Part shown: positions 51,492-58,575 of the stretch, in pieces
How positions within the stretch are numbered: the first letter of the stretch is position 1
Layout: every line of letters starts with the position of its first letter
DNA from: JAPUDQ01 sp964462335
GTDB lineage: Bacteria > Patescibacteriota > Saccharimonadia > Saccharimonadales > Saccharimonadaceae
DNA: 58,688 nt
NCBI GenBank assembly: GCA_964462335.1
Contig: CAYWYG010000002.1
Span: forward strand, 1-58,688
Direction: 5' to 3'
Made by a program: the position numbers and the translations under genes
Notes under the pieces: model-generated
Told to the model about the DNA's origin: nothing
Seen by the model: the letters and a program-made list of their open reading frames with translations, nothing else
Database searches by the model: none

Positions 51492-51519
51492 ATTATAGCA
51501 ACTAGCACTCTCGTGTCAA
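51492..51519 (-). promoter_or_regulatory. Promoter of dnaK
   Basis: On the minus strand the -35 box TTGACA (51514-51519) and the -10 box TATAAT (51492-51497) are 16 bp apart, close to a perfect sigma-70 promoter. The leader is about 75 nt. Confidence 0.8.
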
Positions 51520-51528
51520 GAGTGCTAA
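51502..51528. promoter_or_regulatory. CIRCE element (HrcA operator) of dnaK
   Basis: CTAGCACTC, a 9-bp spacer, GAGTGCTAA: one mismatch to the consensus. It overlaps the -35 box and the spacer of the dnaK promoter. Confidence 0.93.
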
Positions 51529-51581
51529 TTACTGATTTTATCTCTACTAACCCCAGTTCGACATAAGCCCAATCTATACCG

Positions 51582-52481
51582 TCACGCCTGTAACAGAGGT
51601 TGCGTCAGCAACCTCTGTTCTGTCTTGGTGTAACGTATTGATGGTTTCTTTGGTTGCAACTGGTACGCAATGAGTCCTGCGATGAGGTTGACCATAAAGT
51701 TTATCGGGCTTCTGTGTCTCGTGTGCTCGATCTGCTGGGTATTCTTCAGTTGGTCATTGATGGTCTCAATAATACTCCGTTTCCTCAGCATCAGTTTATC
51801 CCACAGGCTCATGAGATGGTTCTTCATGTTCCGGCGGATGCCGGTAATGAGGGTCACACCTTTCTGGAGCAAAGCCAGGAACAGATCGTGGGAAATGTAG
51901 CCCTTGTCGGCGTACAATCTACCACTCAGCTTTTCGGTCAGTTTGAGCATGAGTTCCTCGTTACTGTCGGCTGTGTTTCCTGGTGTCAGCATGAAGGCAG
52001 TAATCTCGCCTCTGTCATTGACGGTCACGTGCAGCTTCATGCCAAAGAACCAGCCCATACTACTCTTACCTCTCATGGCAATCCCTTTGAACACACGACG
52101 CTTCCAAATGCGTTTATTGTCGCAGACCGTAAGGGTGGTACTGTCAACAAAGTTGACGAGTGTCGCTTTACCCAGAAGACTCATCATAAACGCAAGGAGC
52201 GGTATTGTCGCTCCACTCATACACTCAACAAACCTTCCATAGCTCACAAGCTCAGGGAAGTCTTTGGCATGATGTACGCAAATGTAGTCGTTGTAGTATT
52301 TCTTGAAGTGACGGTAGTCGCTTGCATGAAACCAGACGCATATGGTCATCACTTCAGACAAGGTCATACGACTTGGTTTGTTTCTGACTCTCTCACCTGA
52401 CTCAATCTGTTTCGATCGCCACTCAGGCTCAAATGCCTTACAAAACTCATCAACGATGTAGAATAAAGTAACCAGTTCCAT
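51582..52481 (-). CDS. IS982-family DDE transposase
   Basis: 299 residues of normal length. It begins MELVTLFYIVDEFCKAFEPEW, as in IS982-type enzymes. VDSTTLTVCDNKR holds the first Asp, LYADKGYISHDL the second, and RRSIIETINDQLKN-like sequence (KRSIIETINDQLKNTQQIEH) the Glu of the DDE triad. No frameshift is seen, so it may be active. A Shine-Dalgarno sequence (AAGGAG) precedes the ATG. The last codons contain a hairpin (51592-51619). Confidence 0.93.
   Translation of the reverse strand: MELVTLFYIVDEFCKAFEPEWRSKQIESGERVRNKPSRMTLSEVMTICVWFHASDYRHFKKYYNDYICVHHAKDFPELVSYGRFVECMSGATIPLLAFMMSLLGKATLVNFVDSTTLTVCDNKRIWKRRVFKGIAMRGKSSMGWFFGMKLHVTVNDRGEITAFMLTPGNTADSNEELMLKLTEKLSGRLYADKGYISHDLFLALLQKGVTLITGIRRNMKNHLMSLWDKLMLRKRSIIETINDQLKNTQQIEHTRHRSPINFMVNLIAGLIAYQLQPKKPSIRYTKTEQRLLTQPLLQA
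51592..51619. repeat. Hairpin at the transposase 3' end
   Basis: AACAGAGGTTGC and GCAACCTCTGTT, perfect 12-bp arms around GTCA, within the last codons of the transposase. It may shield the element from transcription or help termination. Confidence 0.6.
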
Positions 52482-52628
52482 ATTGGTGTCTCCTTTTTGT
52501 TTGTTTTGTTGGTAACAAACAAAGGATACCAGGGCTGACGCCCTGATATCTACTCAAACAAAATGGGGACTCTTATGTCGAACTGGGGTTAGTATCACCT
52601 AACTTCACAATCTTACTCTCGACCTAAT

Positions 52629-52666
52629 CTATCAAAAATAATCACACGTATGATTATTTTTGATAG
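52629..52666. promoter_or_regulatory. Operator-like palindrome downstream of PaaX-like gene
   Basis: CTATCAAAAATAATCA and TGATTATTTTTGATAG are perfect 16-bp arms around CACGTA. The centre (TCACACGTATGA) and the ends (TATCAAA) match the palindrome at 53320-53355, so both are probably bound by the same protein. A smaller palindrome, ATCGATA-AGCC-TATCGAT, lies beside it at 52668-52685. Confidence 0.65.
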
Positions 52667-52754
52667 TATCGATAAGCCTATCGATTATCGCACTTACTTA
52701 TGATGCGAGAGAACGGCTAGGTGATTTGGTGGAGGACTTATAGATACGTGTCAG

Positions 52755-53318
52755 CTACATCAATTTCTTGCGTTCAATAAAATACTTCTCTGCTTTATCA
52801 ACGAAATTTCCCTGTTCGACAACCATAAATGTCACGAATTGCTCTATACGAAGATAGCTGAGCAAGACACCGATTTGTTTTTCACAATCAAATGGGTGCA
52901 CCCATAAGCTATCTTGCAGTTTATAAAATTCCAAACGATGCAACTGTTTGAGCATCTGTCTTCGCTGTGCGCCGTATTCTGCGGGCAAGTCAAAGGCCAC
53001 TACTCGCCATCTATGGTCCCATCTCGTCGGTGTTTCAATCGTCAGATCTTTGATCTGTATCCTTTCAAACATATCCCAGCCACGAGCTGTCAACCTGTAC
53101 TCAAGCTGTCCGCTCACTTTGCGCACCTCGATAAGCTGGCGGTATTTGAGCGAGGCCAGTGTCTTTGCGGCACTTTTCTGGTCATATCGCGTCAATAGTT
53201 TGTCGAATAATTGTGCTGCGTTGGGCGCAATTATTACCGCTCCGGCCGCCCCAACAAGGCCGATCGCCTTGATGAGCGCATGGGTAATAAGTCTTGTATT
53301 CGTCCTCGATTGAACCAT
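52755..53318 (-). CDS. PaaX-like regulator with Cas2-fold domain
   Basis: 187 residues. An N-terminal winged-helix part (SAAKTLASLKYRQLIEVRKVSGQLEYRLTARGWDMF) is followed by a ferredoxin-like domain (RWRVVAFDLPAEYGAQRRQMLKQLHRLEFYKLQDSLWVHPFDCEKQIGVL is the full span; key parts are VVAFDLP and SLWVHPFDC). This order is that of PaaX-type regulators, whose C-terminal part resembles Cas2. There is no CRISPR array or other cas gene, so a regulator is the better call. The ATG lies directly beside a palindromic operator (53320-53355), so self-regulation is likely. Confidence 0.8.
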   Translation of the reverse strand: MVQSRTNTRLITHALIKAIGLVGAAGAVIIAPNAAQLFDKLLTRYDQKSAAKTLASLKYRQLIEVRKVSGQLEYRLTARGWDMFERIQIKDLTIETPTRWDHRWRVVAFDLPAEYGAQRRQMLKQLHRLEFYKLQDSLWVHPFDCEKQIGVLLSYLRIEQFVTFMVVEQGNFVDKAEKYFIERKKLM

Positions 53319-53319
53319 C

Positions 53320-53355
53320 TATCAAATTTTATCACACGTGTGAAATTTTTTGATA
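53320..53355. promoter_or_regulatory. Operator-like palindrome at the PaaX-like gene start
   Basis: An imperfect palindrome centred on TCACACGTGTGA with TATCAAA ends, like the one at 52629-52666. The -10 box TAAAAT (53326-53331, minus strand, TGA upstream) lies inside it, 7 nt before the ATG at 53318. A bound protein would block transcription. Confidence 0.65.
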
Positions 53356-53455
53356 ATAATTGTAATGTCGCATTCATTTCGTATGGCATGAGAAGCAATC
53401 AACGGTTTGGCGCAAACTCAAAACTCTACAGAAGTATAAGGACGGGAAAGGCTGT

Positions 53456-53920
53456 CTACTGCTTAGTTACCTTCACCATCGCATGACGGAGTGGGATGCC
53501 TTTGTATACGTACCCGGGTTGCAATTCGGCAGCGATGACGTCATGTTCGCCTTCGGCGTCTTCGTCGAATTGGACAGCATCATGTAGCTCGGGGTTAAAT
53601 GGATCACCTGGTGCAGCCGGTATACGAGCAAGCTCCAGACCAGCGAGTACTGTTTCAAGCTGTTTGGCAAGACCTGCGACACCTTTGACCCACGTATGGT
53701 CCGCAATGTCAGATGGTATATGGGCGACGGCGCGCTCAATCGTATCGATCACCGGCAATAATTTGCGGATGGCGCCCGCTTCGCCCGCCTGACGTGCGGC
53801 GTCTTTTTCAGCATCGACTCGTTTGCGATAATTCTCAAAATCCGCCCTCACTCGCTGCAGATCAGCGGTGAGCTCATCTATCTTTGTTTGTAATTCAGTC
53901 TGCTTATCTTGTTTTTTCAT
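53456..53920 (-). CDS. grpE: Nucleotide exchange factor GrpE
   Basis: 154 residues. An N-terminal coiled coil (KIDELTADLQRVRADFENYRKRV) is followed by LLPVIDTIERAVAHIP and the C-terminal wing with NPELHDAVQFDED...VIAAELQPGYVYKGIPLRHAMVKV, all typical. It releases ADP from DnaK. The start at 53920 (MKKQDK) is chosen; 53932 is a TTG alternative. It follows hrcA by 29 bp and should share its CIRCE promoter. Confidence 0.95.
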   Translation of the reverse strand: MKKQDKQTELQTKIDELTADLQRVRADFENYRKRVDAEKDAARQAGEAGAIRKLLPVIDTIERAVAHIPSDIADHTWVKGVAGLAKQLETVLAGLELARIPAAPGDPFNPELHDAVQFDEDAEGEHDVIAAELQPGYVYKGIPLRHAMVKVTKQ

Positions 53921-53949
53921 TCTATAATCCAAAATCTATAATCTACTTC

Positions 53950-54660
53950 TTATAATACTTCCTCAAGCATTGCTCCAGTGTGCCGAACAAGGCGCATCAC
54001 ACGGGCATAATCTTGCCTCGTCGGTCCGAGCACGCCGATATAACTTCGGTCACTGTAGGGTGAACGAAACCGACTAATAATCAGGCTCGCTTCTGAGCTT
54101 TTACCAATTGGGTTTTCAGCACCGATATAGACATTGAGCGGCTCGTTAGGCGCAGCTTCATGCAGCCACGGTTCGAGATTGTCGAGCAACTGAGCAATAC
54201 GCTGCACATTGCCCGAACTTGCGATAAATTCTGGTTGCGAAAATAGATTTGCCATGCCGCTCATGTAGAGTTGGTCGCCGATCGTGGCGAGCCCCAGATT
54301 GTGTGTCAATTCTACAAGGCTATCCACTGCGCTACGAATTGCACGATCAGTCCTATCGGCATAAGTTGCGACACGGGCATCGATGGCCTTGGCCCCGCGG
54401 TCAAGTAGCGGCTGTTCTGTCGTTTCGGTTTCGGTGAGACGGTTCACATAATATCGGTAGCCCTTGTCAGTTGGCACTCGACCAGCACTGGTATGTGGCT
54501 GTGCGATATAGCCGCTCGTTTCAAGCTGTGCCATATCGCTGCGAATCGTCGCGCTACTCACACCGAAAAGCTTGGCGAGTGTCACACTACCAACCGGTAC
54601 AGCAACTTCAGCGTACTGCTCGATGATAGCGATGAGGAGTTTGGCTTGGCGGTCTGTCAT
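53950..54660 (-). CDS. hrcA: Heat-shock repressor HrcA
   Basis: 236 residues, shorter than the usual 330-350. The N-terminal winged helix (LFGVSSATIRSDMAQLETSGYIAQPHTSAGRVPTDKGYRYYV) is intact and is the part that binds CIRCE. The GAF-like middle domain is reduced and the C-terminal IGVLGPTRQDYARVM block is kept. It represses its own operon with grpE, dnaK and the NYN-dnaJ operon through CIRCE elements found in this window. The -10 box TATACT is 6 nt before the ATG, so its mRNA should be leaderless. Confidence 0.95.
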   Translation of the reverse strand: MTDRQAKLLIAIIEQYAEVAVPVGSVTLAKLFGVSSATIRSDMAQLETSGYIAQPHTSAGRVPTDKGYRYYVNRLTETETTEQPLLDRGAKAIDARVATYADRTDRAIRSAVDSLVELTHNLGLATIGDQLYMSGMANLFSQPEFIASSGNVQRIAQLLDNLEPWLHEAAPNEPLNVYIGAENPIGKSSEASLIISRFRSPYSDRSYIGVLGPTRQDYARVMRLVRHTGAMLEEVL

Positions 54661-54666
54661 ACCGAC

Positions 54667-54695
54667 AGTATAGCAAGATCTGGCACTCTTATCAA
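54667..54695 (-). promoter_or_regulatory. Promoter of hrcA-grpE
   Basis: On the minus strand the -35 box TTGATA (54690-54695) and the -10 box TATACT (54667-54672) are 17 bp apart. The -10 is 6 nt from the hrcA ATG. Confidence 0.75.
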
Positions 54696-54706
54696 CTGAG
54701 TGCTAA
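54680..54706. promoter_or_regulatory. CIRCE element (HrcA operator) of hrcA-grpE
   Basis: CTGGCACTC, a 9-bp spacer, GAGTGCTAA: the right half is perfect and the left has two mismatches. It covers the hrcA promoter. Its right edge lies 21 bp from the -10 box of the divergent gene at 54740 and could affect that gene too. Confidence 0.9.
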
Positions 54707-54724
54707 CAAAAATACTAAAGATAC

Positions 54725-54733
54725 TGCTATAAT
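54725..54733 (+). promoter_or_regulatory. Extended -10 box, leaderless start of kinase-like gene
   Basis: TGC TATAAT (-10 at 54728-54733), 6 nt before the ATG at 54740. No -35 box is visible. Confidence 0.6.
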
Positions 54734-54739
54734 TGAGCC

Positions 54740-55372
54740 ATGAATGATCAAGAAAAAATCCAGGTTATACGAAATTGGCTCGGGAGTGGTGCGATCAACA
54801 TTTTTGGCTTGCCATTCGCCGGCAAAGATACACAGTGCGATCTACTCGCTCGAGCACTTAACGGCTCATCTATAGGCGGAGGTGAGATTATGCGTGATCA
54901 TCCTGATCAAGAGGTTGCTCGCGAGGTTATGGCGTCGGGCGGTATCGTTCCAACTGATGTATTTTTTCAGCTTATCTTGCCATACTTTTCCAAAGATGAA
55001 TTCAAGGGTAAACCTCTCATTCTTAGCTCAGTTGGTCGGTCGCACGGCGAGGAGCCGGTCATCATGGAGGCAGCTCAGCAATCTGGGCATCCTGTCAAAG
55101 CCGTTTTTTTTCTCGATATGGACGAGGAGGAAGTTTGGAAACGACATAAAGCCGCCCAGTTTGATAAAGATCGCGGGTCTCGCGCCGATGATAGCGGAGA
55201 TGATGTATTACGCACAAGACTTGAGAATTTCCGCAACAACACCATGAAGGTAATTGACTATTACCGTGAATGTAGCTTGCTCACAAAAATCGATGGCGCG
55301 GCCTCGCGTGAAGAAGTCATGTCCTCGATCATCGATACGCTTTACCAAAGCGCATTACAGAAGACCAGCTAA
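54740..55372 (+). CDS. Adenylate-kinase-like nucleotide kinase
   Basis: 210 residues. The P-loop GLPFAGKDTQ near residue 23 is like adenylate kinase (GxPGaGKgTQ). GGGEIMRDHPDQEVAREVMASGGIVPTD recalls the NMP-binding segment (sG-lLR...g..m..G.lVpd), and FFLDMDEEEVWKRH the Walker B and LID start. Several conserved Adk residues differ, so the substrate may not be AMP. It is divergent from hrcA and shares its upstream region with the CIRCE element. Confidence 0.8.
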   Translation: MNDQEKIQVIRNWLGSGAINIFGLPFAGKDTQCDLLARALNGSSIGGGEIMRDHPDQEVAREVMASGGIVPTDVFFQLILPYFSKDEFKGKPLILSSVGRSHGEEPVIMEAAQQSGHPVKAVFFLDMDEEEVWKRHKAAQFDKDRGSRADDSGDDVLRTRLENFRNNTMKVIDYYRECSLLTKIDGAASREEVMSSIIDTLYQSALQKTS

Positions 55373-55404
55373 TTTCTCGTATTGGTCGAAGAAATCTCAC
55401 GAAT

Positions 55405-56535
55405 CTAGCCCACCTTGATCGGTACGCCCCAGCCTCGAAAGGCGGTATCGAATATCGTGTTGCTGACGAGTACTTCGACGTAGACGGATTCGGCTTGAAG
55501 TTGTGGCGTCCCGCTTGCAAGTACTTCCGCATAGACAGATTCGGCTTGAAGTTGCGGGTTACCGCTTGCAAGTACTTCCGCATACACCGACTCTGCTTGT
55601 AGGCGGGGGGAGCTAATGAGTGCTTCTGTATAGACAGCCTCAACTAGCGCCGATGACGTGCCGTAACCAAGCGCTTCGAGATAGACCGTCTCGACTTGCG
55701 CAGTCGGATTGTTGTAGAGCACTTCGAGGTAGTTTGCCTCGACTTGTGCTGAGGGCACACCCGATGCAAGTACTTCGAGGTAGTTTGCCTCGACTTGTGC
55801 TGAGGGTACACCCGATGCAAGTACTTCGAGGTAGTTTGCCTCGACTTGTGCTAATGTCGGAGCAGTTCCAGCAGCCGAATAATGGGAAGACACCCTCGTT
55901 GAGCTGAGGGCCGACGAGTAATACGCTACCTCATCCATAATGCCGCTATAAGCAAAACTCCCTGCCATTTTTCCGATGTAAAAAGGTAGCGTTGCGGAAG
56001 ACGCGATGGTGAAGCTTGCACTTGTCGATGTCACTGATGACCCGTCTACATAGAGGACTGCCGTAGAGCCATCCCATGTACCAACGACATGATGCCGAAA
56101 GCCGTCATTGTAGGTACCGGCCGACTGTAGTGTAAAAGCCGGGTTCCATGATGAATTAAAAACCTGAAAGACTAGTTTCCCGCTGTTGAGATATATACGC
56201 ACCGTGTTCGTATCAGCAGTACCGAATGTACCCGAATTTGTTCGGCCTATTAGGCCAAGAGTACCCGACACCGATGTCTTGAAAAAACACTCAAGCGACA
56301 AGGCACTACTTACATTCATCCAAGAAGCAGCTGCGATACTCCCTATCCCAGAAGTGGCTGAAACTGCAGTATCGCTGTCGCCCCCCAAGAGGCCTGGCAC
56401 ACCAAGAGTATATGTCCCAGCATACGTCCCACTCCGGCTGTTACCAGAGGAGTCACCTATAGTCGTACCAGAACTCTCACCTAGACGCCAGTACGCGAGC
56501 GGAGAATCGGCGAGGACTTCATCGCTATACGCCAC
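55405..56535 (-). CDS. Phage-type structural protein: LamG domain plus 17-residue repeats
   Basis: 376 residues. The opening MAYSDEVLADSPLAYWRLGE and the LamG/concanavalin-like domain (about 10-215; TLGLIGRTNSG, HHVVGTWDGSTAVLYVDGSSV, FYIGKMAG) are often seen in phage tail or decoration proteins. About eight tandem repeats of about 17 residues follow (AQVEANYLEVLASGVPS and variants ending in AEVLASG). There is no signal peptide. It is the last gene in a run of phage-like proteins. It may also be a cell-surface lectin-like protein, but the context favours phage. Confidence 0.78.
   Translation of the reverse strand: MAYSDEVLADSPLAYWRLGESSGTTIGDSSGNSRSGTYAGTYTLGVPGLLGGDSDTAVSATSGIGSIAAASWMNVSSALSLECFFKTSVSGTLGLIGRTNSGTFGTADTNTVRIYLNSGKLVFQVFNSSWNPAFTLQSAGTYNDGFRHHVVGTWDGSTAVLYVDGSSVTSTSASFTIASSATLPFYIGKMAGSFAYSGIMDEVAYYSSALSSTRVSSHYSAAGTAPTLAQVEANYLEVLASGVPSAQVEANYLEVLASGVPSAQVEANYLEVLYNNPTAQVETVYLEALGYGTSSALVEAVYTEALISSPRLQAESVYAEVLASGNPQLQAESVYAEVLASGTPQLQAESVYVEVLVSNTIFDTAFRGWGVPIKVG
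55440..55860. repeat. Tandem coding repeats in LamG protein
   Basis: Repeats of 48-54 bp, e.g. the block containing GCAAGTACTTCGAGGTAG, which recurs in nearly identical form at about 55768, 55817 and in diverged form to 55440. They encode V-E-x-x-Y-x-E-x-L cores. Confidence 0.75.
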
Positions 56536-56537
56536 GG

Positions 56538-57542
56538 CTAGACTACCTCAAAACCAGCTTCAAGCGCATTGACACCAGACTGAGTCCAAGCAGCCGAAGT
56601 ATTGGGATCTTGGCTGCGAGTATCACTGACAGTAGCATCGTTCGTTGCGAGCACAGCGCTAGAGCCATAGTATACACTTGCCCCTGATTTGACGGCAGAT
56701 TTGAGCGACAAGCTACCCGCATCAGTTTTCTTTGCAATAAAATTATTTTGTACGCCATATATAGTCCCAACATTTGATAGGTCAGAAAATGTATATGTGT
56801 CTCTGTTGCCAGATGTATTACTCTGCACATAGTCGGTCGCACTATAGGGTAATTCGTCAACCGTCGTATAGTTTGCTCCTGAAGATGGCGTGAACTGAGT
56901 GGAGGCTCCAGCTCCATTTGGGATGAGTGTCTGCACTCTTACGTCCCCTAGGAAGGTATTATACGGAGCCGCTCCCGTGGCATCACACAGATAGATATCA
57001 TCGTAATACTGATCTGTGTTGGCGCTTGAAATTGCCGTTAGATATACCATGTCGACAGAAGCTGCTGTACCACCATTTTTGGTATCCCCTGTATAATCAA
57101 TAACAGATGCTCCATTAACTTTTAGCACTATCCGCCCACCGCTATCTGCGATCACAGCTCTTACTTCTACATAGTCCCAGCAACCCGCCCGAAGAATTGG
57201 TAAAGATGCTGCGACCTGAGTCGTTCCAACGAGCGCGATCCAGCAGCCCGTTGAGTTTGTCGCTATTGATACATGTCTCACTGATCCGCTGTCACCGAAA
57301 AATGATACGGCGTAGCTTGAGCCGAAGGGGTCGCGGAGTGTCGTGTTTGCATAAAGTATCGCAGCACCAAAAAATACTTCGGAACTCGCAGGGAAGCTCC
57401 GTTGGATATGGCCACCGTAATTGGCCATATAAATAGACCTGCCACTTGCAAAACGTGTGGTCGTACTAGAACTACACGTTGCATTCGTCCATTTCTGTGC
57501 AAAATCTCCTGCATCAAATCCGTCCATAAAAAGTAGCGCCAT
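56538..57542 (-). CDS. Phage-type structural protein, paralogue 1
   Basis: 334 residues. It opens with MALLFMDGFDAGDF, a start seen in phage structural proteins, and has a jelly-roll/concanavalin-like N-terminal part (FFGAAILYANTTLRDPF; VEVRAVIADSGGRIVLKVNGASVIDYTGD). The C-terminal half (YNTFLGDVRVQTLIPNGAG, TTVDELPYSATDYVQS, DTRSQDPNTSAAWTQSGVNALE) is nearly the same as in the two neighbours upstream. It follows the next gene by 2 bp and is part of a tandem array. Confidence 0.8.
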   Translation of the reverse strand: MALLFMDGFDAGDFAQKWTNATCSSSTTTRFASGRSIYMANYGGHIQRSFPASSEVFFGAAILYANTTLRDPFGSSYAVSFFGDSGSVRHVSIATNSTGCWIALVGTTQVAASLPILRAGCWDYVEVRAVIADSGGRIVLKVNGASVIDYTGDTKNGGTAASVDMVYLTAISSANTDQYYDDIYLCDATGAAPYNTFLGDVRVQTLIPNGAGASTQFTPSSGANYTTVDELPYSATDYVQSNTSGNRDTYTFSDLSNVGTIYGVQNNFIAKKTDAGSLSLKSAVKSGASVYYGSSAVLATNDATVSDTRSQDPNTSAAWTQSGVNALEAGFEVV

Positions 57543-57544
57543 TA

Positions 57545-58574
57545 TTACACTACCTCCATTCCTACTTCAAGCGCATTCACCCCTGCTGGCGTCCAAGCGG
57601 CCGATGTATTCGGGTCTTGTGTACGAACATCAATAATAGTTGCATCTGATGAACCCAGTACTGCCGTTGTCCCGTAGTAATTAGTTGTGCCCGACCTCAC
57701 GACAGGCTTGAGAGAAATTACACCTGCATCTGATTTTTTCGTAACAATATTGGTCTGTACCCCGTATATCGTCGCGGTATTGGCCGGTAAGTCGGCCATG
57801 GTATACGTATCTCGCAAACCGCTCGCCGACGCCGATACATAATCAGTTGCACTGTAGGGTAGCTCGTCAACTGTGGTATAGTTTGCTCCGCTCGATGGAG
57901 TGAACTGCGTTGACGCACCTGCCCCGTTTGGTGATATAGCATACACCCTGACGTCTCCCAGAAACGTATTGTATGGCGCCAAACCAGTATCGTCCAATAT
58001 ATAGATGTCGTCAAACGTAATCCAGCTTGCACCGTCAGTGTACAACACGCAGGTGTCAACCGTATCATTTGTCCCGCCATTTTTTGTATTACCCGTAAAC
58101 GCCGTCTGCTGGACGCCGTTGTAACGCACTGTTACATTTCCTGTGGTAGCGTGTACACTTACTTGTGCTTCGAGATAGCCCCATGTATTTTGTAAGACGA
58201 CATTGTTTGTGCTCTGCGCGATAACTGTGGCGCCTCTCAATATCTGAATAGCCCCAGTCGCGACTAGTTTTATATATATGATTCGTCGCACCAGTGTCAC
58301 CTGAAAATATCAATATATTTCCGCTAGTAGCTACATTTGAGTTATAGATTGCGATACCGAGAGTCACGCTGTTCGAGGGGGTAAAAAATTTTTTTATGGT
58401 CGGCGTATTGCCTAAGTAACTTCTCAGCATAAGTGCCGTCGCATCAAATCGACCAGTCGTCCACGCAGAATTATAGGAGGTACCCGCGCCAAACGCGTAG
58501 GTGCCCGTCGATATATACCCATATTTTACAAGCGAATCTCTACCCTCAAATCCGTCCATGAAAAGTAGCGCCAT
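57545..58574 (-). pseudogene. Phage-type structural protein, paralogue 2, frameshifted
   Basis: A homologue of the 56538-57542 gene that is split over two frames. The first frame (from 58574, MALLFMDGFEGRDS) reads to TGATNHIYK and the second takes over at IYIKLVATGAIQILRG and runs to the stop at 57545. The break lies at an AT-repeat tract near 58268-58282, where one lost AT pair would restore the frame and align with the paralogue without gaps. It may be a true frameshift, a phase-variable tract or an assembly error. Confidence 0.75.
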
Positions 58575-58575
58575 A

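Larger units (their letters stand above)
51545..52594 (-). mobile_element. IS982-family insertion sequence
   Basis: About 1,050 bp bounded by perfect inverted repeats of about 23 bp (51545-51567 and 52572-52594, core ACCCCAGTTCGACATAAG) with one transposase gene. It lies 16 bp upstream of the dnaK CIRCE element. I found no clear target-site duplication next to the ends, so the exact boundary could differ by a few bases. Confidence 0.9.

Noticed and set aside
51545..52594. Target-site duplication of the IS982 element
   Set aside because: No direct repeat of suitable length is visible at the two ends; the flanks read TCTC and TCAC.
52755..53318. Cas2-like domain, hint of a CRISPR system
   Set aside because: The protein has a winged helix before the Cas2-like part, as PaaX regulators do. 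No repeat-spacer array and no other cas gene are visible in the window.
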